From Bacteroidaceae bacterium (GTDB lineage Bacteria > Bacteroidota > Bacteroidia > Bacteroidales > Bacteroidaceae), in contig JAGCYD010000080.1 in assembly GCA_017960985.1 (NCBI GenBank), positions 62,001 through 126,000 of the forward strand: a DNA stretch of 64,000 nt. Direction: 5' to 3'. The position numbers and the translations under genes are program-made. Within the stretch, counting starts at the first letter, position 1. Each line of letters begins with the position of its first letter. Below are positions 43,201 to 52,200 of the stretch, in pieces. Under the pieces are notes generated by a model that was not told where the DNA came from, did no database searches, and worked only from the letters and a program-made list of their open reading frames with translations.

Positions 43201-44654
43201 AGGCTCCTGTCGGATATAAGTTCACTGGATGGAAACTGGTAGAAGGCACCAGCAACAATGCAAGCACCTTGATACCTACTGAAAGCGAATGGAAATACTA
43301 CGACCAAGGTTCGCTCGACGGTATAAACTGGACGGCAAGCAACTATGACGACTCTGCATGGGACAGTGGACAGGCTCCTTTAGGCTATTATGTCGGAGGA
43401 GACCGATATACGAATACCTTCCTCGACTATGGAGGCAATACAAACAGCAAGCGGCCTACTTACTATTTCCGCAAGTCTATAACGCTGAGCGAGACTCCAA
43501 GCAGCGAAGATGTATTTACACTGGACTTCATCATTGACGATGGTTACATCATCTATGTAAATGGTACAGAGGCCGGACGCTACAACATGCCAAGCGGCAC
43601 CATAACCTACAGCAGTTTTGCCACAAGTTATGCCCCAAACAATCCAGATTCTGGCTCGCAGACACTGGATGCTTCACTATTTAAAAGAGGAACAAATGTG
43701 ATTGCCGTGGAAATTCACAACAATTCTGCAAACAGCACCGACATCTATTGGGAAGGTAGCCTCACCCATTCCTCGACCAGCACAGAAGGAAACATCATCT
43801 GTGCCGATGAGGAATACGAAATGCCAAGCAGCGGAAATATGGTACTGGAAGCCTGCTACGAGGAAATGACCGATGCCGAAAAGGAGGAAGCAGACATCGT
43901 TACCACGCCCATTGTCATCAACGAGATAAGTGCCGGGAACAGCATCTATGTGAACGATTACTTCAAGAAGGACGACTGGGTGGAACTCTACAATACAACA
44001 AACAACGATATCGACCTTGAAGGCATGTACATGACAGACCGTAGCGAGAAACCCACCAAATACAGGATTACGGCTAATGGTACCCATGCCAGCACCATCA
44101 TCCCTGCCCATGGCTACAAAGTCATCTGGTGTAGCAAGCGAAACACCCAGGATGAATTGCATGCCAACTTCAAACTCGACAATGTGGATGGTACGGTAAT
44201 CCGTATCATGGCTGCCGACAAAAGTTGGGCCGACAGTATTGTTTATTGCGCACACAATGGTGACCAAACCGTAGGTCGTTATCCCGATGGCGGAAAAGAT
44301 GTGTATCTGATGACACAACCCACTATTAACGCTACGAACCAATTGAACACCTACGCCACGGCCTGGGAATATGTCGGACCTGAAGATGCTATCAACGATG
44401 TGCTGAGCAGTCGAAACGGCGGCATGAGCATCGCATATATCGGCAACCAATTGCTTGTTAAGAGCGAAGAAAACCAGGATGTAGTGGTTAGCGTCTATAC
44501 CACAGCAGGCGTACTCGTGATGTACCAGGGACTGAACCTTGGAAACGGGCACGACCGTGTTAGCGTAGCCAGCCTGCAACCTGGTATTTATGTGGCTCGA
44601 GTAAAGGATAGCGAAGGCAACGAATGTGCTACGAAGTTTATTAAGGGGAATTAA
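40242..44654 (+). CDS. CotH-kinase multidomain surface protein with probable T9SS C-terminal domain
   Basis: 1470 residues from ATG 40242, chosen because it gives a signal peptide (ending LRAAE) and lies just after the -7 box; the open frame extends up to 40143. Domains in order: an N-terminal binding-like module (WTMEAYAGSTACNYG), a Big_2 Ig-like domain (VESITFPTKTIQIVEGESRQ), a lamin-tail domain (VKITEIQNANI, NWVELYNPS), a chitobiase/hexosaminidase C-terminal-like domain (LRYTTDGSTPT), the CotH kinase-like domain (INFEFINEEGEMV, LQIRNGGND, FILFDLDGTF), a jelly-roll-like domain, a second lamin-tail domain (VINEISAGNSIYVNDYF) and a C-terminus like type IX sorting domains (VYTTAGVLVMYQGL, LQPGIYVARV). 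CotH proteins are atypical protein kinases. A TlpA-like gene follows by 33 bases. Target and role are unknown. Confidence 0.8.
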   Translation: MIRTIRYTFALTGLLLTLNGTLRAAEWVDLTDLYLNNPRFANNSNSGWTMEAYAGSTACNYGCQEFWQGYWNFYQTINLPNGHYRISVYGYHRPTNNSNAEVENYNNGNGTEITSYLYANDDYTPLANIYSHSLSSNLYNGCWDYSTGYGPSRTYVCSYPNTMETASYCFGQGMYYNELETDVTNGTLTVGIRNNNYVNNNWSIFTNWKLEWYGDKVLVESITFPTKTIQIVEGESRQLTPIIEPANATLPKLSWSSSNEAKVTVDQNGVVTAVASVGRATITATATDGSGIKGTCTVVCKDNSAALANVKITEIQNANIDQIVDPSWNYGNWVELYNPSTLGVTLTGCWISDDPDNLTKVHISQPIAIPAEGYLNLWFEHHDKYCLTQLDMKLNMEGGIIYLSDKNGSIITSQEYLPAVSRCSYARKSLDSDEWGVSPTPTPEASNEGMTYSEDRLPAPVVDQPSQIFSNTLTVCVNIPTGATLRYTTDGSTPTATNGETSYDGLFYPDETTTYRFCLVGDGYLPSQVVTRTYIYEDKTFALPVISVVTDDQNLYSDELGVLTRGVNGRPGNGQATACNWNMDWDRPINFEFINEEGEMVINQETAMERCGGWSRAWTPYSFKIKANKRYELQNTLPYQFFPEKPYRKHKTLQIRNGGNDTSCRIKDPALQEIVFRSGIDIDCQAYQPVMHYINGRYAGVINMREPNNKHYVYANYGLEDDEIDQFEMSPDSGYVQKCGTYESMQRWYNLAKNCADNETYEEIKRMVDIDEFCNYMAVEFYLGGTDWPQNNVKGFKPIMDGGRFRFILFDLDGTFATNSPFATFAGKKNYTFDKLYGEDVSNITKEIELVTIFLNMLNNATFRKQFIDTFCLVAGSVFDPDRCEEIINELANRVDSSQRIWNEVYGGGSNPWSTANSLISNLSSSRQTSMISTMRSYSPFNLSLKTAQSVQLSANIEEARLLVNDLPVPTNKFKGQLFAPITFKAQAPVGYKFTGWKLVEGTSNNASTLIPTESEWKYYDQGSLDGINWTASNYDDSAWDSGQAPLGYYVGGDRYTNTFLDYGGNTNSKRPTYYFRKSITLSETPSSEDVFTLDFIIDDGYIIYVNGTEAGRYNMPSGTITYSSFATSYAPNNPDSGSQTLDASLFKRGTNVIAVEIHNNSANSTDIYWEGSLTHSSTSTEGNIICADEEYEMPSSGNMVLEACYEEMTDAEKEEADIVTTPIVINEISAGNSIYVNDYFKKDDWVELYNTTNNDIDLEGMYMTDRSEKPTKYRITANGTHASTIIPAHGYKVIWCSKRNTQDELHANFKLDNVDGTVIRIMAADKSWADSIVYCAHNGDQTVGRYPDGGKDVYLMTQPTINATNQLNTYATAWEYVGPEDAINDVLSSRNGGMSIAYIGNQLLVKSEENQDVVVSVYTTAGVLVMYQGLNLGNGHDRVSVASLQPGIYVARVKDSEGNECATKFIKGN

Positions 44655-44687
44655 TGAATTAAAGGGAAGTAAAAGGAGGAGTAAAGT

Positions 44688-45209
44688 ATGAAAAAGAATC
44701 TGATATTTCTCTGCCTGTGCGTACTTCTGGTAACAATTACGGGCTGTAATCTGGATAAGAAAAAAGGACACAATAACGGAATTGCCGTAGCCCATGAGGG
44801 CGGTGAAGCCCCAGACTTTACCCTGCACGATTCCGATGGTCTTTTGTTCACGCTGTCATCACTACGCGGTCAATATGTAGTGCTTGACTTCTGGGGAACA
44901 TGGTGCAAGTGGTGTATCAAAGGTATTCCCGACATGAAGGATATCTATGAGCGATACAATGGAAAGTTTGAAATTCTGAGTGTGGACATCGGTGACACAG
45001 AAGACAACTGGCAGGATGCTATTGATGCCTACGACATGAATTGGCTGAATGTCTATGCTTCGGACGAGGATGCCCAATTGTTATATCAACAGTATGCATT
45101 AGAAGGCTTCCCAACAAAGATTATCATCGACCCAGATGGGAAAATCCTGAACATCACCGTCGGGGAAGACCCAGAATTCTATAGGATATTGGAAGAAATC
45201 CTACAATAG
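44688..45209 (+). CDS. TlpA/ResA-like thioredoxin-fold lipoprotein
   Basis: 173 residues. A lipoprotein signal peptide with lipobox ITGC (Cys20) precedes an AhpC/TSA-type thioredoxin fold: PDFTLHDSDGLLFTLSSLRGQYVVLDFWGTWC with active site CKWC, and GFPTKIIIDPDGKIL with the cis-proline. Such proteins are membrane-tethered thiol-disulfide oxidoreductases. It lies 33 bases after the CotH gene and is probably co-transcribed; the several cysteines in the CotH protein make it a conceivable client, which is inference. Its stop is only 4 bases from the convergent PAP2 gene. Confidence 0.88.
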   Translation: MKKNLIFLCLCVLLVTITGCNLDKKKGHNNGIAVAHEGGEAPDFTLHDSDGLLFTLSSLRGQYVVLDFWGTWCKWCIKGIPDMKDIYERYNGKFEILSVDIGDTEDNWQDAIDAYDMNWLNVYASDEDAQLLYQQYALEGFPTKIIIDPDGKILNITVGEDPEFYRILEEILQ

Positions 45210-45213
45210 AGAA

Positions 45214-45972
45214 TTACTCCAACAGAATGCTACAAGAAAGGCCTGCAGCCTTTTCTTCCTGAGTATAGAAAGGAGCAGCGACGACCGTCGGCTTGCTCTT
45301 TTTCTTTTTATCTATCTTAAAGAGTTTATGCCATACGGGAAGCATCCAATAACCGGCATTGGCACATAGAATGCCCACGCCTGCACCAGCCAATACATCA
45401 CCAACCCAATGACGCTTGTTATAGACGCGCAGGAAGCCTACACTTGTCGCCATAGCATAGGCAGCAGCACCATAGCCCCAACCATATTCGATGCGTACCA
45501 GTTCGGCACCCGTGAAAGCCGTAGCCGTATGACCAGAGAAGAACGAGTTGCACTTCGAGGAATCTGGACGACGCTCGCGAACGGTATATTTCACTGTATT
45601 GGTAATACCTGCCATCAGCAGATTTGCTGTAGCCGAAGCGAGCACACGGTCGCGGAAGTTACTCCGATGCTTCACACCAGGGATGAAGCCCAGCACCAAA
45701 TGAGACGCTGTCGGTACAAACTGGATATACTCGTCGGCCTTACAATGATGGGAATGAGGATTCATTTCGCTTCTAGCCTTTTCCTCCAACCAACTCACAG
45801 GATTATCCTCAGCCAAGCCCCATACTCCCAAAGAAAGAAGTACGGCCGGTGCTATGAGTTGCTTAGGCTGGAAACGGTACATATTGTCATCCGTCTGGGT
45901 AGAATCCTGCTGCGCAACTGCAACTAACGGGACAAGAAAAAACGACAATATCAAACAGATTCGCTTCATCAC
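45214..45972 (-). CDS. PAP2-family phosphatase
   Basis: 252 residues with a signal peptide (ending AVAQ). The three PAP2 phosphatase motifs are visible: KYTVRERRPD (K-x6-RP), SGHT, and RVYNKRHWVGDVLAGAGVG (R-x6-H-x3-D). Family members remove phosphates from lipid A, undecaprenyl pyrophosphate or other lipids on the periplasmic side of a membrane. It overlaps the preceding outer-membrane gene by 4 bases (45969-45972), so it is translated in the same operon as two outer-membrane proteins. Which lipid it acts on cannot be told. Confidence 0.88.
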   Translation of the reverse strand: MMKRICLILSFFLVPLVAVAQQDSTQTDDNMYRFQPKQLIAPAVLLSLGVWGLAEDNPVSWLEEKARSEMNPHSHHCKADEYIQFVPTASHLVLGFIPGVKHRSNFRDRVLASATANLLMAGITNTVKYTVRERRPDSSKCNSFFSGHTATAFTGAELVRIEYGWGYGAAAYAMATSVGFLRVYNKRHWVGDVLAGAGVGILCANAGYWMLPVWHKLFKIDKKKKSKPTVVAAPFYTQEEKAAGLSCSILLE

Positions 45973-48350
45973 AACTCAATCTTTAAAGTTCCGATAAGTC
46001 CACGAGGTATGGTTAGGGTCATATTGGGACCACGATTGTTCGTTCCCCGATAACCCTGTGGAAAACACATCTCATTATATACATTTCCAAAGTCGTAGAT
46101 ATTGTAGCACAACAGGCTAAAACTCATGGGATAGCCTGCCAGTTCCCATTGTGCGCGGACATGGAGGTCAAAATTAAACAATGCACTCTCGCGACAGCCA
46201 AAGTTCCCATCTGTCGGATTTATACCTCGCGAACAAACCGGCCGTATGGCAACTTGCGGATAACCACCAGCATCACTAAGCAGGGTATTGAATACAACAA
46301 AAGGCTGCCCGTCAGTCCAACGCCCATTGATCCCAAACTGAAAATGCTTGTTTACATTATATGCTAAATAAATGCGACAGATATACGCTTTGTCTTGGTC
46401 AAGTCGCCCTACACCCGAGTACTTGGCATCGGCATTCTGTATTGTACTGCGCGTATTCGGATTGGCAGTGGACTCTGCGAGCACACCGATATTATTTGAA
46501 GCAGGGCCATTACCAAGAGCCGACAGTCCGACGCCCATCATCGACTGCCAAGAAAAACTGAACATGAATTTCTTGCCCCGATAGGTGTAGCGTGTGGTCT
46601 GCGATAGATAGTAAGGTGTATTGGTAAAAAAGCCATTACCCATCAAGGAAGTCGGCTGATAGTCCACCACATAGTTGCGCGCCATCGGATTAAGGAAGTA
46701 ATAACCATCAGCCCCATAATAACCATTTGCATCAATACCATCAGCAAATTGTGTCATCCACACATGGTAATACTTCTTATAAGTTTGTAGCAGGGCTATT
46801 TCATGACACCCAAAGCGAAAGAAGAGGGGGAAATTCAGCGTAACATAGGCTGGTTGTTGCAGATGCTTAGCATAGTGATGCGAGGCTCCGCCTGTAGTGG
46901 AGAACAGGTCATTCGTACCACTGAAATACACATTCGCGTTCATATAGTCGTTGCTCATATAACGAATGTCCTCGATATTATAACTGATACGGTCATGCGC
47001 CAAGGTCAATCCTACTCCGAACCATTTGGTCGGATGGTAGTTGAGGAGAAAAGAAGCCTGTAGATTCGGTGACACCTTGGTCTTGTCGCGGAGTATCATG
47101 CCATCAAGGGTCATACCTAATGTTCCCTGTACGGACAACTTGGAAGAGAAGTCGTGACGGGCAACCACCCCCACTCTATTTTCCAACAAGCCAGAGGTAA
47201 ACGAACGGTTCTCCCAGTCATAGCGATAGAGCGATGTAGGAGTAGACTCCAGCATCTGCTGTATATATACTTCATTCGTAAAATTGCGCTGAGAAGGGCT
47301 AAAATACAATAATGAGTTGTAACCATCGGCCACCAACTGCAACCAAGGCAACAGGGGTTTCTCATAGTTCAGTGCCCAGTCGAGTTCATGTGTATTTCCA
47401 TCGGCCATCCATGGCTCCAACGACTCTCCATCCTGGTCCACGATATTACGCGAAAACTGCAAGTCATCGTGCCGAACAACATTCGTTGCCCATGTCAATC
47501 CCGTCGTCAAGCCTTTGCGTTTGCCGTACAATGATGCACTATAAGTGTTCAATCGGGCAACCTCGTTCCTATTAAAATAGAATTCGGAACCGTAGTTATC
47601 CTTGCCCGAGAAATTGACATAGTAGCCTAACTTATCGAACCACCGTCCCGAGGGAAGTTGGCCGTCCATCTGTACTTTATAGTAATCCGCAGGATATAAG
47701 GACTGATTCCACAACAAACCATTCTGGTCGTAATTGGGATATTCCTGTTCACCGATACTGGCATAAAGATGCTGGCGGAACTTTTTGCCATTGCGCCCCT
47801 TTAGGCTGTAAGCCACATCCATAGTACCCTGACCGCGTACATACTGGCGGCGATGAATGGTACTGCGGTCAAAAGCGCCTTCAGTTCCTGTACCATGAAA
47901 AAGGTGAATAATGTCTTCTGTAGTCTTGTTTATGCCACCTAAGTTACCACGATTCCACGATGCGGAAGCATAATCACGCGAGAGGGTATCAAGTACGAAA
48001 CTAAGAACCGAACTATGCGGATCGATATTGAGATTGTAATGTTCCATGTTCGGCACATAACTCGTGGAGCCTGCAGTAAAGCGATTATCAACACGAAAAC
48101 CATCGATATAATAACGATTCCACCGATAGGAATTGCCGTCAACGGAAAACATCAACTGCCCCGACTCGTCCCATTGCCCAACATGAAGCCCCTGATACAC
48201 CGTATGGTCGCTCAAAGCATCGAGCCAGTGAGCCAGATGTCCCTGATGGTAAAAATCACGAAAGAACTCCGCTTTAATAGAGTCCTCCGCAATCTGTGCC
48301 CGTACCGAAGAAGCAGCAAGGGTCAGTCCTACCAGCAGTATCTTTCTCAT
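45969..48350 (-). CDS. TonB-dependent-receptor-like outer-membrane protein
   Basis: 793 residues, signal peptide ending VRAQ. The N-terminal part has a plug-like stretch (YYIDGFRVDNRFTAGST, WNRGNLGGINKTTEDI), and the rest reads as an outer-membrane barrel with many aromatic beta strands (KLGYYVNFSGKDNYGSEFYF, FMFSFSWQSMMGVG). It lacks the carboxypeptidase-regulatory domain of SusC proteins and is smaller. It is flanked by 4-base overlaps with genes on both sides (308-residue protein at 48347-48350, PAP2 at 45969-45972). It may be a divergent TonB-dependent transporter; substrate unknown. Confidence 0.6.
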   Translation of the reverse strand: MRKILLVGLTLAASSVRAQIAEDSIKAEFFRDFYHQGHLAHWLDALSDHTVYQGLHVGQWDESGQLMFSVDGNSYRWNRYYIDGFRVDNRFTAGSTSYVPNMEHYNLNIDPHSSVLSFVLDTLSRDYASASWNRGNLGGINKTTEDIIHLFHGTGTEGAFDRSTIHRRQYVRGQGTMDVAYSLKGRNGKKFRQHLYASIGEQEYPNYDQNGLLWNQSLYPADYYKVQMDGQLPSGRWFDKLGYYVNFSGKDNYGSEFYFNRNEVARLNTYSASLYGKRKGLTTGLTWATNVVRHDDLQFSRNIVDQDGESLEPWMADGNTHELDWALNYEKPLLPWLQLVADGYNSLLYFSPSQRNFTNEVYIQQMLESTPTSLYRYDWENRSFTSGLLENRVGVVARHDFSSKLSVQGTLGMTLDGMILRDKTKVSPNLQASFLLNYHPTKWFGVGLTLAHDRISYNIEDIRYMSNDYMNANVYFSGTNDLFSTTGGASHHYAKHLQQPAYVTLNFPLFFRFGCHEIALLQTYKKYYHVWMTQFADGIDANGYYGADGYYFLNPMARNYVVDYQPTSLMGNGFFTNTPYYLSQTTRYTYRGKKFMFSFSWQSMMGVGLSALGNGPASNNIGVLAESTANPNTRSTIQNADAKYSGVGRLDQDKAYICRIYLAYNVNKHFQFGINGRWTDGQPFVVFNTLLSDAGGYPQVAIRPVCSRGINPTDGNFGCRESALFNFDLHVRAQWELAGYPMSFSLLCYNIYDFGNVYNEMCFPQGYRGTNNRGPNMTLTIPRGLIGTLKIEL

Positions 48351-49273
48351 TTATCCTGTTTCTTCTTCAGTAGGTCAATGTGATAAGCCAAACCTAAGCG
48401 CACCTGTTGATAGGGATAGTCGCGCAAACCATACTGATAAGCCGCGACAATATCAAAACACTTGATATGATACTCGAAATAGGTCTTCAGCACAGCAGGA
48501 CGGTCGTGGGCTATATTGCCACCATTACTGGCATTATGCTCCCAACCCGAATAACCAGCAAGCGACTCGGAGAGCGTAAAATGGCGGTTTTCCCACTTGA
48601 GCATTACACCATACTGCACGGCATCGTTCTGCCGTCCGTTGTCCGTCTGCCAACAAAGGAAACCCGACGAAAGAGCTATACGCAGGCTGTGTGCCCAGCG
48701 TTTGTTCTTACCTAAGGCAAACGACTTGGCCAATGAGGTATCGAAAAAGTAACCAGGGCCATCATAGTAACGGGCATGGTAATACTCTCCACCCGAAGCC
48801 GTGCGCAGTGCTGCACGCAGCACCCAATCTGGACGAATACGCTTTTCCTTCAATAAATGCATGTCTATGCTGATATACACATCGCCAGCCAAATGTCCTT
48901 TTTTAGCCTCAGCCTTACGCTCATCTGGGACACGACATACAGCCATGTTTCTGTCCGTATTACGATACCACTCTTGCACGGGCATCCAAATGGATATATT
49001 GGCCCTGTCTGTCCATAAAGGGATATTCAATTTCAGTGCTGCATCTGCCGTATGGTCTCCACGGTTGCCCTTGAAATAGTCGCCCGCCAATTCTATGCGC
49101 ATATCACCGGACACCCTGCCGTCCAACATATCGGGTACGGCAAAGGCGTTCGGGCCGAAATAGTACGGCGATATCAGCGTGGGCGTAGAGGTCGGTGACT
49201 TTTCAATAGGAGTCTGAGCAAAAAGACTCGTACCTATTGCGATGCACGACAAAAATAGAAATATCCGTTTCAT
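48347..49273 (-). CDS. Uncharacterised outer-membrane protein
   Basis: 308 residues, not recognised as a named family. A signal peptide (ending LFAQ) is followed by a mature part rich in alternating aromatic and polar residues, with segments such as VSGDMRIELAGDYFKGN, VLRAALRTASGGEYYHARYYDGPGYF and FTLSESLAGYSGWEHNASNGG, which suggest a beta barrel. The start follows the PL11 gene stop by 8 bases, and its end overlaps the TonB-receptor-like gene by 4. The tight coupling suggests that these proteins work together at the outer membrane. Confidence 0.6.
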   Translation of the reverse strand: MKRIFLFLSCIAIGTSLFAQTPIEKSPTSTPTLISPYYFGPNAFAVPDMLDGRVSGDMRIELAGDYFKGNRGDHTADAALKLNIPLWTDRANISIWMPVQEWYRNTDRNMAVCRVPDERKAEAKKGHLAGDVYISIDMHLLKEKRIRPDWVLRAALRTASGGEYYHARYYDGPGYFFDTSLAKSFALGKNKRWAHSLRIALSSGFLCWQTDNGRQNDAVQYGVMLKWENRHFTLSESLAGYSGWEHNASNGGNIAHDRPAVLKTYFEYHIKCFDIVAAYQYGLRDYPYQQVRLGLAYHIDLLKKKQDK

Positions 49274-49281
49274 GCTATTAA

Positions 49282-52200
49282 TTACTTCAGCAACATCTTC
49301 TTGCCATCAACGACATAGACACCAGCATACCGTGGACGACCATTAACCCTCATACCACTAAGCGTATAAATCTCAGCAGAACGAAGTTCATCGGAACGAA
49401 GGCTCATGATACCGTCAGGGGCAGGTCCTACTACCAGAATGCCTTCAGTCAGACGACTGGTATCCCAAGTAAGGCCTAATGCCGCATTGGGTTCACATAG
49501 GTCGAGAACCAGATTGGCACCCAGTGTTATCTTTGAAGCATCAAACACTTGTATCTCTGTACCCACTGGCAAAGCAAGGCCCGCTGAACCAGCCAACACA
49601 AATGTACCATTAAGTTTTAATGTGCCAATTTCGGAGAACACACTGCACTTCGCTATGTTTCGGGCATAGGTCAGATAAGTCTGAATCGTACCGGTTATGG
49701 TAACATTCTTACCACTGAAACTCAAGTCTCCTGTCGCAGAAGTCTCTGAGATTCCACTGCGAAGTATACCTCCCTTGTTCACGGTCGTCGTATTCCCCAG
49801 TGTTCCCGTTCCACTCAACAATGCGCCATTGGCCACGGTCAACGCACCCGTTCCGAGCATCGGCGTATCAGCAGTGCTATTCAGACAAAGTTCACCTGCA
49901 TTTACCTTGGCAGTACCCGTAAAATCGCCCGAGCCCTTGAAAGTCATTTTACCCGTTCCTATCTTAACAAAAGAAGTACTTCCACCGGTTATTGTACCCT
50001 CGAATGTAAAGTTTCCTTCGTTACCTACTTGCCATTGGTTAGACGAACCTGCAGAGCCGCCTAGGGTACATACACCTCCGAGGGCTCCCTTACCCGTAAC
50101 CTGTCCGATGACATAGGTCTTTCCCGTATTCTGCACAATCACGCCACTGGCAATGTCCATTTTCCCCTTGGGCAGACCTGTCTCGCTATTCAAACAGAAA
50201 CGGCCATCGGCTGCGACTCCACTGACGGGCTTAACCGTTCCCTCAAAATCAGCCCAATTACCCGTAACATGACAACGGTCAGCATACCAACCACTACCAA
50301 CTACAAACGGATAAGATATCGACACCGTACCTTCACCTGTCAGTCGATTGGAATAAGAACCACGATCATAAGACATTGTCACCGTCGTAGTCTTTCCCTT
50401 GGGTACATAAATAGGTATACTGGAACTATTAGCCAACACTACGCTACCACCTTGAAGCTCAAGCACCTTGGCCGGCGTGGTACAAGCCCAAGCCACATTC
50501 ATGGTTCCTGCACTGACACAAAGAGTATCCAACGAGCTATTATTGGCATAAAGCGTCATCCATCCATTGCCTTTCTTTGTAAGGCGTGTGCCATAGAAAG
50601 ACTGGTTCATATTGAAGTCGGACGAATTCTGTATCACACCGCCCTTTTCTGTACGGAAACGGATAGGCGTACCCATCGTGACAGCCGATGTAGTTTGCAG
50701 AGTTGCACCATTCTCAATAATAATATGATCTGTGGCCGTACTAACCGCGCCAAGATTTCCCTTAGCCAGATTCTCATTACTTAGGCTACTTACACTCAAT
50801 GTGCCACCACTAATCAGCGTGGGACCAGTGTAGGTATTCTCTGTGCTCAAAATCAGCGAACCTGTACCTGCCTTTACTAAAGAAACATCGCCGACAAGGG
50901 AACCCATTCCACTGAAAGTGTAGCTCTTTGAACTATTTACCGTCACGCTTGAAGGGTCAAGGTCACCCTTTAGGGATATGGTATATTTGGAGGCAGCATC
51001 GTCGAACACGACATCATCACCACTAACGAAGAAATCGGCCACACCCGCATTGTCAAAGTTTACGGCTGTAGCATAGTCCCAAGTCGTGCTTTCTGAGCCT
51101 GTCCAATAAACGGTAGATGGGCCGCGCACGCCTATCACAGAAAGGATAAGTTTACCGCCGACCACCTTCAATTCGGTCTTCTCTCCACTAATACCTTCAA
51201 TCTTTATGTCCGAAAGGTTGCCTGTGACAAGATTGGCATCACCCAAAACATAGTCGCCCACAGCAAGGATACTCTCACCTGTAGCCATGTGAGGAATTAC
51301 CTCTATGACCGGAGTGATATACTGAGGACCATATTTCTCCCATGCTTCGCCAGACTTAGTCTCTACAACAATGCTATTTGTGTTTATTTGGTCACACGCC
51401 AGTCCCTCACTGTATAAATCAAGTTGCAAACGAGAGCCGAAGCCCAAGGTGAGTGTTTCCGCGGTAATACTTCCCCGATTGTTGGCACCACCCGGACGGA
51501 TAATGGAAGCATAGTCAGCCTTAATACTAAGGAACTCTCCACCATCAGAATTCAGTTCAGCGAAGCGGTTGAGCCAAAGGGGACTATTTCTCAATGTACC
51601 ATCAAAGTTCAGCGTACCAGCCCAAATGTTTGTCTCGCCCGTATAAGTCATATCAACCTTCGGCAACGACAGAATACCATCTCCCTGTTTTACCACACGA
51701 GTAGCACCCGTCAAGGCTCCGCCTGTCACTGTACACTTATAATAGGTATAAGTAATTGCAGGGTTTGTCGTCGCATTATTTCCCGCGTTACCCTTCACCC
51801 AACTGGGAACATTAAAAGTAACCATATAAGGACTCGCGCCGTCTTCAATGGTAATGTTTGTATTGCTCGTCTTACATACCAAAAGATGGTCGTCAGTAGT
51901 CGTGATAGTACCATTATTCTCAACCTCCGTGCGTCCCGTCATGATGAGTGGTGGAGGAGCCACTGTGATACCCTCCATTTCACCCAAGAAGTAACTCTTA
52001 TGAGGAGGTTGGTTGTAACCCATCGACTGCCATACCATCGCATTGCGATACTGGTGGTCGTGCCAAAGGGTCGGCAAACGATAACTTGTAGGTACACCCG
52101 TTGTATAGATAAGTATTGCCGTATTGTCCGATTTACGCATGATAAGTTCTTCACGCCAATCGCCATAGATATCTGCTATACCACCAGGATTGTTCTTCGA

